Assembly (NCBI GenBank): GCA_003013855.2
Contig: ML058407.1
Coordinates: 2,666,001 to 2,730,000, forward strand
From: Liriodendron chinense
Lineage: Eukaryota > Streptophyta > Magnoliopsida > Magnoliales > Magnoliaceae
DNA: 64,000 bases
Reading direction: 5' to 3'
In this document: piece by piece, positions 1 to 10,315 of the stretch
How positions within the stretch are numbered: the stretch's first letter is position 1
Layout of the letters: every line of letters begins with the position of its first letter
Notes under the pieces: model-generated
The model's database searches: none
The model's input: the letters and a program-made list of their open reading frames with translations, nothing else
What the model was told of the DNA's origin: nothing
Program-made: the position numbers and the translations under genes

Positions 1-756
1 CCAATTGTAAAAAATAGGCCGACCGGTCAAGACCGGTCGGCTGTGCTTGCTGGACAACTTGTTGAAAGAAGGTCGACCGGTCAAGACCGGTCGGCTATGC
101 TTGCTGGACAGATTCTATATTACTGTCCGACCGGTCAAGACTGGTCGGCTGTCAATCTGATCGTATTACAGCAATGTTGCTGTCTTAATAATATCCCTGG
201 CCGACCGGTCAAGACCGGTCGGCTGTCCAGCTGAATACATCACAGCAAGCCTCTGTTGTAAACTTGAAAAGCCTGGCCGACCGGTCAAGACCGGTCGGCT
301 GTCCATCTGCTTTCTTCACAGCAAGGTTGCTGATGTGTTGAGAAGCCTGGCCGCTGTCTAGATGAACTTTTCACAGCGGGTTTGCTAGACCAAGTCTTTC
401 AACACAGCAGCGGATCACTTCAAAGATGAGGCATGAAGTGATTTGGTGCATGGGGTCCAATGTATGGACATATCTTCAATACGTTTCGCACCAGCCATGG
501 ATCACAAGTCTGATCAACTTGTGCAAGGGTCGAGAGGGAATGGGATAGGATATGTGAGTCATTACGCCATTCTTTGATGTTTTGGGTTTCCTATGGTCGA
601 TCTATATGCAACTTACCTGAGATCTTGTTTTAGCATGAGTTTGAGCAATGGGCAAAGCGTAATCTTCAAGTCTTGATCTTCAATTCTTCGATCGGGGCTC
701 ACATGACAAGATGCGACCAACCAACATGGCAATTGACAACAAAAGGTGTACTAACA
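1..756 (-). mobile_element. C-like LTR, left part outside window
   Basis: Read on the minus strand, the right end starts TGTTAGTACAC, close to the TGTTAGTGCAC start of the two solo C LTRs. Like them it holds a GACCGGTC array (15-345). It cuts the family A LTR remnant at 757, so it is a nested insertion. The other end and the matching 5-bp duplication (expected AGAAT) lie left of position 1. No coding region is seen. Confidence 0.6.
15..345. repeat. GACCGGTC palindrome-pair array
   Basis: About five copies of a paired palindrome, CCGACCGGTC-aa-GACCGGTCGG, are separated by 30-50 bp of less conserved sequence that often includes 'gctggaca' or 'cacagca'. Each copy holds two 8-bp perfect palindromes. 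Some copies differ by single changes such as GACTGGTC. Confidence 0.9.
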
Positions 757-783
757 AGAATATGCACAATTAAGAGCTCAACA
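757..783 (-). repeat. Remnant of 3' LTR of element A1
   Basis: The last 27 bp of a family A LTR (minus-strand reading starts TGTTGAGCTCTTAATTG) remain beside the polypurine tract. The rest is displaced by the insertion at 1-756. Confidence 0.75.
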
Positions 784-795
784 CACCCCCCAACC
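784..795 (-). other. Polypurine tract of element A1
   Basis: On the minus strand a G-rich purine run (TGGTTGGGGGG) directly precedes the TG of the 3' LTR. It would prime plus-strand DNA synthesis. Confidence 0.75.
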
Positions 796-1808
796 AGCAT
801 TTTGCTAGTCCCGAGCAAAGCATGTGTGAAATAAGTTTCATTCTCCAAACCCAACTCTCCTCTAAAAACTATTCTTCTATACATTCCAAGACACACAAGC
901 GTCTAAATCAGAGAAATTAGGTGATAGAGGTTGAAACCTTAACTCTCAGAACATAATAAGTGTTTATATGAAATTCTCGCTGATTGATTGATAAATAGAA
1001 GAACTTGAACAAATTCAACCTAGTGTGCATAGTGAAAGTTCATCTCATGAGTTTACGGGATTATCTTCTTCATAAATCAACTAAACTATAGATCTCAAGG
1101 TGCATAGAGCAACAACAAGCCTATGACAGGAATTTGCGTTACCGTCCTTCCGACGACTTTCACACTACGTCCCATGTCCGGCTTTGGTTAGGGGTAGACC
1201 ATCCCCCGTTTGGTATTAGGTAGCCCTAATCGGAATTTTCCACCACTTTCCATCATTCCCAATTTCATCCTTCCTTTTCCTTTTTCTTTTACATTAGATA
1301 GGATTTTTAGAAATCCATAGCTTTCGTTATTTTCCCATGGACAAGGATGGACAAAGTACCCCGGCTTGGTTTCTCACATCTCAAATCAAAGTCTAGCTAA
1401 TCCACAATTCACATAATCCTTTCAAATCATGAAAATCGTGTAATGTGAACTAGGTGCAAAAGGTGTTCAAATTTTCTATCAATCATAAAAATAGGTGAAT
1501 TCACATATAAAACCATTATAGTAAGAGAAATTCAAAGCTTGCTACATCCCTCACTTCGTATCTCCTTTTCTTATCCTTATATCATCTCGAATGCATAGAA
1601 TCAAAGTTTTCCAAAAGAGTTTTGAATTTTAGAAAAATCGAAAACTTTCTACATCATTGCTCGAAATGTCACAAAAGCTAGTAGATTCATCTAAGTAATC
1701 TCTCTCACCCCCCAACCAAAACTTTGCGTTGTCCTCAATGTAAGAATGTATACAATGAATGCAACACATGGGAGCAATGCCAAAACAAAAAAGAGAGTGA
1801 GAAAGAGA
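796..1808 (-). other. Noncoding 3' region of element A1
   Basis: There is no credible coding frame. The stretch matches 13450-14460 of element A2 (for example the shared CCAACCAGCATTTTGCTAG block and the 'ttccgac/gac...tttcacactacgtccca' block). It is therefore a family-specific untranslated region between the coding part and the polypurine tract. Confidence 0.7.
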
Positions 1809-1813
1809 GATAT

Positions 1814-3754
1814 TGTTAGTGCACTTTTCCGTGGCATACTAGTGCACCTTGTTTGTCAATCACTTACGTCAGTGAGTCTAGTGTCGGTTGAGCCCAATGA
1901 AGACGAAGACCGAAGACTCAAGACGGACCGGCTGCATCAAGGAAGAAGAATCAGGTATAAGTGATGCCTTCTTGCCTTAACCTTGACCAAAACCCAACCC
2001 CTTTGCTCTTTGATGACCTTGACCTCATTAGGAAACCATTTTGTCATCATAGATTGGCCCTAGGTGTCCCATTTGAACACCCAAACCTTGGCCAAAATGG
2101 ATAGGCTGTAGCTTGAGGAGTTCAGCAAATAGAATAGGAGAACCAGGCTGGTCCGACCGGTCAAGACCTGGTCGGCCAGCAGCTTTGCTGCATTTTCAAT
2201 AGGCAGCCGACCGGTCAAGACCGGTCTGCATTCTCTAACTCCATGGCTTCAGCAGGCATGGCCGACCGGTCTTGACCGGTCGGCCTGGAGATCTCATGTT
2301 GTCCAGCAAGGGGGTCTGACCGGTCTTGACCGATCGGCCTGGATCATCAGGCTTGTCCAGCAAGGGGGTCCGACTGGTCTTGACCAGGTCGGCTTGTGTA
2401 GTTGGCCTGTGTAGTTGATATTCTCCAGCAAAGGGATCCGACCGGTCGGGACAGGTCAGCTAAGAGCCGTTATATGCCCGTTTTATGACCGTTGGAGCCC
2501 TCTTTTCTTACATATAGAGCTCCGTTTTTGGGCATTGCATGAGGGATTTTTGAGGAGTGAAGCCACCATTGTTGGAGACCAGTTTGAGGCTCATTCCTTG
2601 ACCCATGCAAGGCATCTTCCTTATGCTTTAACACAAGATTAGAGCATTCCAAGCTCATGAAGAAGATGACCTTCATCCCCTCTTGATCTCTAGAGTTTGG
2701 AAGCTTCTTGATTGGCAAATCCTTGTCCAAAACTCTAAGATGAGATCGTTGTAGGTAAGAGACTCTAGGCAACCCATTCCCATTAGTTGTAGAATTCTCA
2801 AACCTATCCTCCTAGCACCTTGGGCATCTCAAAGGCATCGCATGCAAGGTGTTTGATCGAGTGTGGCTGAGGCATTGGCGACGCAACGGCGACACGATCG
2901 TGGGAGCAAGGGAAGCTGATTGAAGCATGGGAGAGCGGAGATCAAGCAACCCAATCCGGCGCTAAACAAGGGGCTCATTCGACAAGTAGGTTGTCTTATT
3001 TGAGAGTCCATTTTAGAGTTTTTTTGTCGAACTCGTCCTAGGGACAGTTAGCCGTTCCTTGGCCCGTCAGCCGGGCCTAAACTAAGTCTCCAAGGGGGAG
3101 CCTCCGACACGGGATTAAACGTGCATTAGGTTGAGAGTTAGCCTATATTTAAAACTCTGGGTACAGTTAAGAGGTGAACCGATGAAACCTCCGTGCAAAG
3201 GTTAAGAGGTGAACCTCATTTAAAACCTCCGATAGTGAATGCCGGTGTGCTCAAAGGGGTTGAGTACTTGAACCGGGAGTGGAGTAGACAAGTAGTAGAA
3301 CCACTATACATCCTTGTGTTTGTGATTGTTCTTGAGCACATTTATATCTTTGCATTGTTAGTTTAATTGCTTAATTATGAATGCTTGATAGGAATGAATG
3401 CTAGGCACTTATTAGGCTCATCCACACACAAGATGTACCTTCACTACTTGTGTAGACTTGAGCTCATTGATCCACTCTCATAAGTCTACACAAATTGCAT
3501 AGGTTAGGAGCTTGATTGATTGAATCTTTTATTTACCTATGCATGCTTAGACTAGGATTGTTTATTGCTTACCATTTGCTAGTCTTGTATTTGGACCCAC
3601 CTAGGCTTGGAAGCCGAAGTGTTCTTGCTTACTTAGCTTAATTTGTTGAATTGTGTAAGTAGGCGAAAAGAATTTCAAAAAGGTCCTAATCCCTCCCTCT
3701 AGGTCCTTAGACATATCTCCGAGTATCTCTACAAGCGGTAAAACTGCAATTTCA
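1814..3754 (+). mobile_element. Solo LTR C1 with target-site duplication GATAT
   Basis: It starts TGTTAGTGCAC and ends GCAATTTCA. GATAT flanks it at 1809-1813 and 3755-3759. No internal coding region lies between, so this is a solo LTR of 1941 bp left by LTR-LTR recombination. It interrupts the 3' region of A1, whose sequence resumes across the insertion. Its 3' half resembles the LTR of element D (shared 'gccggga/accgggagtggagtag' and 'ccctctaggtcc/ctacaagcggtaa' blocks), which points to a Sirevirus-like copia family. The GACCGGTC array lies at 2150-2460 with a TATA-like 'catatagag' just downstream. Confidence 0.88.
2150..2460. repeat. GACCGGTC palindrome array in solo LTR C1
   Basis: Paired GACCGGTC palindromes spaced by AA or TT alternate with a 'ccagcaaggggg' linker. 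The array ends about 50 bp upstream of the TATA-like site near 2512, so it occupies U3. Confidence 0.88.
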
Positions 3755-3880
3755 GATATCACCTGAAGCATATATTTCATGGCAAGATTAGCTTTTGGAG
3801 ATGGATTACTTCACAAATAAATCAACTGATCAAAGCAAATCCTAATGGGAAAGCATTTTATAAAATCATCCTCCATCAGA

Positions 3881-4444
3881 CTAGGAGGTTAATCCCAACA
3901 ACTCATCCAAAAACATAAAGTCAAGCAGAATCATTAGATGGATCAAAAGGTTTCGCAGTAAGGTCATCCAATATCCTGCTTTACAATGTACATGTGTGTG
4001 AGTGATTGAGATAAGCCACTCAAAATCCCAAAAAGGAATTTCAGCAGGTTCTTTAATGTTTTCACCACATGTATAAGAGGAGACATCATCATATTTATCA
4101 GAAAAAATATGTCTCCATTCAGATTTTCCTGGGCATTGATATTGCAAGTAAGGATCATCCCAGGGTTGGTGGAGTTCAGTGTGCATGATCCACAAAGGTG
4201 TGGAAATATGAATTGATTTCTCAGTACAACAAGGTATTGTTTCCACCTCCTTCTCTCGGCTAACGTCATATGTCGATACCGACTCTAAAAGTGTGACCAT
4301 ATCCCTTATCATATCATCGTTCTTATCAAGGGAGTAAGTCACATCTTCGTCTAAGTGACCGGAGTAAAAAGGTGAGAGGGATTCATCTTCCACAATAGAA
4401 TTGATCATGTTTATTTCATGGACCTCCTCATCTTCATCCTCTTG
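3881..4444 (-). pseudogene. C-terminal tail of the A1 gag-protease frame
   Basis: This open stretch of 175 codons is in the same frame as the protease upstream and is separated from it by one in-frame stop at 4445-4447. It is acidic in its first part, and I recognise no enzyme domain. No reverse transcriptase motif follows. The end of the tail resembles 14553-14750 in element A2 (shared 'RAG/KAGYW' and 'LMRNLL/LLRNLL' blocks). The gene appears to end at 3881, consistent with a gag-protease-only, non-autonomous element. The function of the tail is unknown. Confidence 0.6.
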
Positions 4445-5041
4445 CTAGTTGTCAATATTGAAAGCATTCAACTCAATCGTCATATTGCCAAAAGACATTT
4501 GTATGACCCCACTCCTACAATTGATGATAGCGTTTGATGTAACTAGGAATGGACGGCCAAGTATGACAGGAATTTGAGGACCAATATTAACCATTGGTTG
4601 TGTGTCCAAGACAATAAAGTCCACCGGGTGGTAGACTTTGTCAACTTGGACAAGGACGTCCTCAATCACCCCTCTAGGAATACGAATCGATTGGTTAGCA
4701 AGTTGTAATGTGGTTTTGGTGGGTTCTAATTCACCTAAACCCAATTGTTCATAGACCGAAAAGGGAATTAAGTTCACACTTGCCCCTAGATCAAGTAAAG
4801 CATGTTTCACCCGGTAATCTCCAATTACACATGATATTGTCGGACAACCAGGATCTTTGTATTTCTTGGGCATCCCGTGGTTGATAATGGCACTTACATT
4901 CTCTGTCAAAAAAGCCTTCTTTTGCACATGTATTTTTCTTTTAACCGTGCAAAGGTCTTTTAAAAATTTAGCATATGACGGTATTTGTTTAATTGCATCC
5001 AACAATGGGATGTTGATTTTGACTTGTTTAAAAACCTCCAA
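4445..5041 (-). pseudogene. Retroviral-type aspartic protease domain (A1)
   Basis: The reading frame of about 198 codons shows the hallmarks of the Ty3/gypsy non-chromovirus protease region. There is a 'LLDAIKQIPSYAKFLKDL' segment near residues 13-30, the active-site motif ALLDLGAS near residue 80, and 'ILGRPFL' near residue 160 followed by 'FGNMTIELN'. The DLGAS form replaces DTGA/DSGA, as is usual in Athila/Tat-type elements. The protease would cut the Gag precursor in the particle. The same frame continues upstream into gag and downstream into the tail, interrupted only by stops at 5048-5050 and 4445-4447. Confidence 0.85.
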
Positions 5042-5047
5042 ATATTC

Positions 5048-6037
5048 CTAATATTTATCTTGAGGTTTGGCTGAAATCAAGCGTTGGGGGAATGGAGCAA
5101 CGGGCCTATATTCTTTTAATGGCTCTTTTTCATTCATGGCAGTGCTAGGTCCATCATCCTCTTTGGAAGATACCGGATCATGAGGCGTTGAGACCTTCAC
5201 TGGGTCAGATTTTGCAATAATTTTACCGCTTCTAAGAATGGTGATGGCCTTAGCATGTTCTATGTGTTGGTTAGAGGAACTAGGCACACTTATTTCGCAT
5301 TGTGGTTTTGGATTTGGTATGGGTTGGGCTGGAAGAATCCCTTCCCTTGCGTTTAAGTAAGCCTTGATTTCCTCCACCGAATTTTTAAGCTCAAGCATTA
5401 TCGTATGGTTGGATTGATTTATTTGAGCTTGACCTTCCATGAATGCTTTCAATGTATCCTCTATAGGCATTTGAGGTGGGGCCATAGGAATTTGCATTGG
5501 GGGCCTCCTTTGAGGATTACTTTAGTTAGCCGTATTTCCATTCGCCCAATTGAAGTTAGGGTTGTTTCTCCAACTAGAATTGTTCTTGTTTGAATTTGGA
5601 GTACTAAAAGGTCGTTGATAACTATTCAAAGCATTTGATTGTTCATATAAAAGTTCTCAAAATGCATAAATTGTTGGACAATCTGACGTTTGATGCACAT
5701 TGGAAGCACAAATACCACAAATAGTTTCAACAGTCCCCCTTTGTTGGGTTGTATCTACTTTCCTTAATTCCATCTCCTCGACCTTTCGTGTGAGGTTAGC
5801 CACTCTAGAACCTAGATCATCCTTCTCATGTAAAACATAAATTTCTCCCTTTTCCTTGGCTTGGGGTTGTTTTGAACTTGTTGGCTTAGATGTATCCCAT
5901 GCTTGTGTGTTTTCAGCCAACATGTCAAAATAATCCCAAGCTTCCTCCGTTTCCTTGTTCATGAACTCCCCATTGCACATCATCTCCATAAATTGGCGCA
6001 TGGTTGAGTTTAATCCATCATAGAAGAAACTAATCAA
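5048..6037 (-). pseudogene. gag C-terminal half with zinc knuckle (A1)
   Basis: One frame runs from 6037 to 5048 with a single internal stop at 5657-5659. The first part has the conserved Ty3/gypsy gag block 'SFFYDGLN...MRQFMEMMCNG'. It is followed by a complete CCHC zinc knuckle, CGICASNVHQTSDC, close to the stop at 5657. The later part is a proline- and charge-rich linker leading into the protease. The knuckle would bind element RNA during packaging. Between 6040 and 6207 there are several stops and a frame change, so Gag is not translatable as one protein. Confidence 0.82.
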
Positions 6038-6206
6038 CCTCCACCGTTCATAGCCATGATGTGGGCATGCGTTTAATAGCTCATTATACCTTTCCCAACA
6101 TTGGAAAAAAGTTTCTTCTTCTTTTTAGGCGAAGTTCATTATGGCCCTTCTTAGTGCATTGGTTCGATGAGTAGGAAAGAATTTTTTAAGAAATTCCCTA
6201 GTCATC

Positions 6207-6614
6207 TCAGCCCATGTCCCAATAGACCTTAGCCTTAAGGAATGTAGCCATGATTTGGCCTTCTCTTTCAAGGAAAAAAGGGAATAATTTGAGTTTTATA
6301 GTATCCTTGGTTACATTGTCATAGTTTATTGTGGTAATAACCTCTTCAAATTTCTTAATATGTAAATAAGCGCTTTCAAAGTCAAGTCCCTGGAATCTAG
6401 GAAGAAGTTGGATCAACCCCGGTTTAAAATCGATATTTCCCACATTGTGGGGGAAAATTATGCAAGAGGGAGTACTCGTCCTAGCTGGTTGTAAATAGTC
6501 ACGTAAAGTTCTAGGTTGAGGTACATCCCCCACTTCATTCTCATCCAATTCAGTAAGGTTTTGGGCTTGATTTTGATGTTGATTAGCCCCTTGATTTGGT
6601 TGATTTTCAGCCAT
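6207..6614 (-). pseudogene. gag N-terminal half (A1)
   Basis: The frame starts with ATG at 6614 after a leader. It has a Gln/Asn-rich opening (MAENQPNQGANQHQNQ), then the retrotransposon gag core: 'PGLIQLLPRFQGLD', a helical 'HIKKFEEV' stretch and 'IKLKLFPFFL'. This pattern is typical of Athila/Tat-type gag. It ends early at 6207 ('YWDMG' then stop), and the remaining capsid region to 6040 is riddled with stops. Normally Gag forms the virus-like particle. Confidence 0.82.
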
Positions 6615-7338
6615 CTCTCTAGTAATTTCAGGAAAATTTTGACGTTTTCTAGCACGAGGCTCTCTATCAATCCCTTCAACAACTACTCCGTCACGATTGA
6701 GTCAGTTATTAGAATCCCGAGCCCAATGTGGCATGCAAATCCAAAAAGAATGAAAACAAAAAGGAAAAAGAATTCTTCCTTCCTTTCTTTACTCTTCTCT
6801 AAGACCGAAGCACAAAGTGTCTTGCAATGGCTAAGCCAGAAGCAACGGATAGAGACCGATTTCTCCTGGTCAATAGGGATTCAGAGAACTCCCCACCCAC
6901 TCTTTGAGTCTTTTGAGAAAAGTGCAGAAAAAGAAGAAAGAGAAATAAGATTGAGAAGAGAAATCTCTGAGCACAAGGTGATCCAAGACGGCAAAGCCGA
7001 CCAATAGGAATCCAGGCAGCTCAAGGCCAACATATCAGAGATCCAAAAGGAGTCTCCACCCACTCTACAAGAGATGAATATGGTAGGAATGAGCTAGGAG
7101 AAGAAGAAGAGTAAGTTAGAATGATAAAACCTGATTTGTGACTTAAGATGCCTACTTCTTTTTCAACTTCCTAAAAATCCCTGAATTAGACCTATGTTAG
7201 AATCCTGCAAAAATCAAAACAAAGTAAGTTAGTATTTAGAAGAAAACCTACCCTAGAAAGCAAAACAAATCCTAAACCTATCTTAACACAATCTCAACTA
7301 AAGTTATTTCAGAAAATTCTAAAAATACCACATAAAAA
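6615..7338 (-). other. 5' leader of element A1
   Basis: Untranslated leader between PBS and gag. It is similar to 16160-16761 in A2 and to 29760-30030 in the deleted plus-strand copy. It holds a 60-codon open stretch (6881-7063) that lacks an ATG, so I do not call it a gene. Confidence 0.7.
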
Positions 7339-7356
7339 TCCCCGGCAACGGTGCCA
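7339..7356 (-). other. Primer binding site, tRNA-Asp type (A1)
   Basis: On the plus strand the 18 bases read TCCCCGGCAACGGTGCCA, almost the 3' end of plant tRNA-Asp with one change (GGCGCCA to GGTGCCA). It lies 6 bp from the LTR end, the usual minus-strand priming site. Confidence 0.88.
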
Positions 7357-8385
7357 AAAACTTGTTCACTCCCCAAGTGTAGGGTTGCGAAGTAGTAATA
7401 ATTCGGAAAGACCGAGTATCGTTCCCACAGAGATTTATGAATGAGTATTCTCAGAATTTGTCTAAAATAACTAGTAATTAAGATCCTATTAAGAACTAAA
7501 ACTGAAAAATAGCAATTTGGGTTTAAACAGTGAATGTGTAAGGTAATTTCAATCTAAAAAGGCACTAGAGCGCCAAGGATCCACTTTTGATGAGTTTCAA
7601 TACATCAACACAACTAGGTCTCTCATAACTCAATCGGAATCGAATTCATATCTCTATCCGATCGGAATATAGAGAGGTTAAATGAACAATTATCCAAAAC
7701 AGTTGCTCATTCATTAATTCGATTCCCACAACAATGCTCAGGACCTGGGCACACTCAATTGTGTAGGCCAAGCCTCTTTCCAATCTAGTTGAGATTCACA
7801 ACCATAGCTTTCATCAAATCCTGTCACTAGACTTGATTACAACTAATGATTAGAACTCTAATTAAATCAACATCAATCAGCAAACAGCTATTTCAGATTA
7901 TAACAAAAGATACAAACTTTAGTTGAATGAGTTCCCACATGAAATCTAGCCCATTGCATACAAGGCAATCAAAGAATCTACCATGCCCGGAGTCGATGAT
8001 AGATCAATGAACTACACAAGCATAAACAATGCTCAGAAGGTAAGCTACCAAGCTTAGAATCACTAAGAATCACATGAGCCCGGAGTCATCAAGAGATCAA
8101 AGTAAAACCAAACTAGTACTTGATTCAAACTCACATTAACTAAAATTCTTCAATTAAATCATAAAAAGGAAACCTAGGTTGCATCAATCCATTAAAAACA
8201 AATCAAAAGCTTCACCTCTTAGCCTTAGCTAAGAGGTTTTAGTTCATCTCTAACATCCTTGAACTAGAAGCCTCAAAAACATAAAAAACTACTAAAACAG
8301 GAAGAAAACTAAGAAAACTTGAAGTAGAATCCGTCTCCCAAGCAATCCCCACGTCCTAACATCCTCTGGTATGAAGAGAAGAAGT

Positions 8386-8395
8386 CCTTTTATAG
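8386..8395 (-). promoter_or_regulatory. TATA box of A1 5' LTR
   Basis: CTATAAAAGG on the minus strand, about 100 bp downstream (in LTR sense) of the palindrome array. Confidence 0.6.
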
Positions 8396-8499
8396 CTTGG
8401 AGGTGTCCATTGTGTAAGAAACTTCCAAATTGCGCAAGGAATTACGCACTTGGCAGAGAATTTTGGCGACGGATTTAGAAAGTGGCTGTCTTACGCAGG

Positions 8500-8707
8500 G
8501 CCGACCGGTCTGGACCGGTCGGACTGGCCTGGCCGACCGGTCTTGACCTGTCAGGCTTGTCTTTTGTCAGTCCAGAGAGCACACTAGAGGGGGCGACCTG
8601 TTGGCCGACGGGTCTTGACCGGTCGGACTGGTCTGGCCGACCGGTCACGACCGGTCGGACCGTGTAATTCCTCCTCCAGAAGGTTTCCAATAATGTGGCC
8701 GACCGGT
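8500..8707. repeat. GACCGGTC palindrome array in A1 5' LTR
   Basis: Copies of CCGACCGGTC-nn-GACCGGTCGG, with TT, TG or AC as the central pair, are separated by short linkers. The form matches the array in the C LTRs. The plus-strand A LTR is inserted inside this array. Confidence 0.88.
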
Positions 8708-8954
8708 TGTTGAGCTCTTAATTGTGCATATTCTAACCCCAATTCATCACTCATTATACAAGATTTTCATGATTTAAAGACTAATCAAATACATGTTTTG
8801 TGATTGTAGGGATGAGAGCGAACTTCACTCAATTAGAGACCAAAAAGGGGCCATTTGGAGCCTTTGATAAAGGCCCAAGGTGGACCAAAGAAAGAAGAAA
8901 GTAAAGAGAGAGGAAGGAGAGAAGAAAAGAAAGAAGAAAAACAAGCAAAACTGG

Positions 8955-9105
8955 GTCCGACCGGTCAAGACCGGTCGGCCAAGAAGGCCCGACCGGTCAT
9001 GACCAGTCGGATGCACTCCCTGGAGCAAGGCCAGCCTTGTCCGACCGGTCATGACCGGTCGGCCAGCCCCTGTCCGACCAGTCGTGACCGGTCGGCCATG
9101 CAAGT
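8955..9105. repeat. GACCGGTC palindrome array in plus-strand A LTR
   Basis: Four paired palindromes of the CCGACCGGTC-nn-GACCGGTCGG type, with AA, AT or GT centres and point changes such as GACCAGTC. This array is farther upstream of the TATA box than in other A LTRs. Confidence 0.85.
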
Positions 9106-9875
9106 TTCAGACTCCAAATTGCATACAGCAGGCCATTCCCGTTTCTGACTTTTCGGACCAATTTTATGAAGCCATCTTAATGATATTTGGAAATCTAACA
9201 CATCCATGTCAAAGAGGAGCTCGACGCCGAACTAACCCAAGTGGTTTCGTGTCGATCAGAGCTACGGATTGATCGTGGTGGCCAAAACAATACGAACTGT
9301 TCAGAAAGTTCTAGATTTCGCTGTTCCACTCTGGGCCGGTCCAGGTGGCCCATCATTGATGATATGAAGAATCTACTTTGACCATATTTTAGACCACATC
9401 CATATATGAATAACCAAAAAAGTTTCAGATCAAAAGGATGTGTGGTTTGATCGTACCGGTTGAAGAAAGATGGACCATCCAGAAAGATCCAACTGCGCAG
9501 AGTTTATAAAAGCCCTAATTGTTCTAATTTTCGGACCACATTCTGGGATTTTTTTGGACAATCTAATCCATCTATCATGTAGAGGAGGAATTTTTCTACT
9601 AATGTTCCAAATTTGGGATTAATCCGACGTCTGTACACTCCGGAGCGTTGGAAGCAAGATGACTGGTTCTGAAGGTACCCGAAGTGCGCGATTTTGAGAG
9701 GCGGTCGGTGATGTGATTGGTGGGTCCATTCAGAGGATAATCTTGGAAATCTAAATCACCTATGAGGAATATCACATTACAAGGAAGCTACAAATCAATT
9801 TTGAAGGCAATCCGACCATTGGTTAAGCCGTACCAAGCGAAACAAATTCTGCTATGTTGTTGTACTATTGCTGCA

Positions 9876-9885
9876 CTATAAAAGG
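9876..9885 (+). promoter_or_regulatory. TATA box of plus-strand A LTR
   Basis: CTATAAAAGG, the same form as in the other family A LTRs. Confidence 0.6.
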
Positions 9886-9971
9886 GGGTGCTCTCTTCTA
9901 TTCCAGGGCAACCAAGGACGTGGGGAGCAAGGAGTTCAAGTCATAGGAGGCTTCCTAGCCTCCTCCAGCTA

Positions 9972-10315
9972 GTTTTTCTTCCTTTTCTTAGTTCTAGTTT
10001 TATTTTTAATATGCTTTTCATTAGCTAATCTCTTAGCTAGAGCTAAGAGGTGAACCTTATAGTTTTCTTAGATTGTTTAATTCGTTTTATTGGTTTTAAA
10101 GTTGTAATTCATGCTTATGAACTATGGTTTGAAGTTTATACAAGTTTTTCTTCCTTTTCTTAGTTCTAGTTTTATTTTTAATATGCTTTTCATTAGCTAA
10201 TCTCTTAGCTAGAGCTAAGAGGTGAACCTTATAGTTTTCTTAGATTGTTTAATTCGTTTTATTGGTTTTAAAGTTGTAATTCATGCTTATGAACTATGGT
10301 GTGAAGTTTATACAA
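9972..10315 (+). repeat. 172-bp tandem duplication inside A LTR
   Basis: The block starting GTTTTTCTTCCTTTTC at 9972 is repeated almost exactly from 10144. It contains the conserved 'ctcttagctagagctaagaggtgaa' hairpin-forming stretch found in all A LTRs. Confidence 0.9.

Larger units (their letters stand above)
7363..8707 (-). repeat. 5' LTR of element A1, first part
   Basis: The minus-strand LTR end (plus reading TGTTCACTCCCC) starts next to the PBS. The LTR runs through a TATA box (8386-8395) into a GACCGGTC array and is then split at 8707 by a plus-strand A LTR. It resumes near 10994. Confidence 0.82.

Noticed and set aside
15..345. CRISPR-like appearance: palindromic repeats with 30-50-bp spacers
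   Set aside because: The array is in a plant LTR, the spacers are themselves similar to each other, repeat copies vary, and no cas genes exist. The same motif occurs in other LTRs upstream of TATA boxes.
6516..7007. Plus-strand open frame of 163 codons
   Set aside because: It is antisense to gag and leader of A1 and shows no domain.
6881..7063. 60-codon open stretch in the A1 leader, matched at 16296-16478 in A2
   Set aside because: Similar in both copies, but it begins with GTG rather than ATG, and the third leader copy (29965 onward) has a frame change; more likely conserved leader RNA than a peptide.
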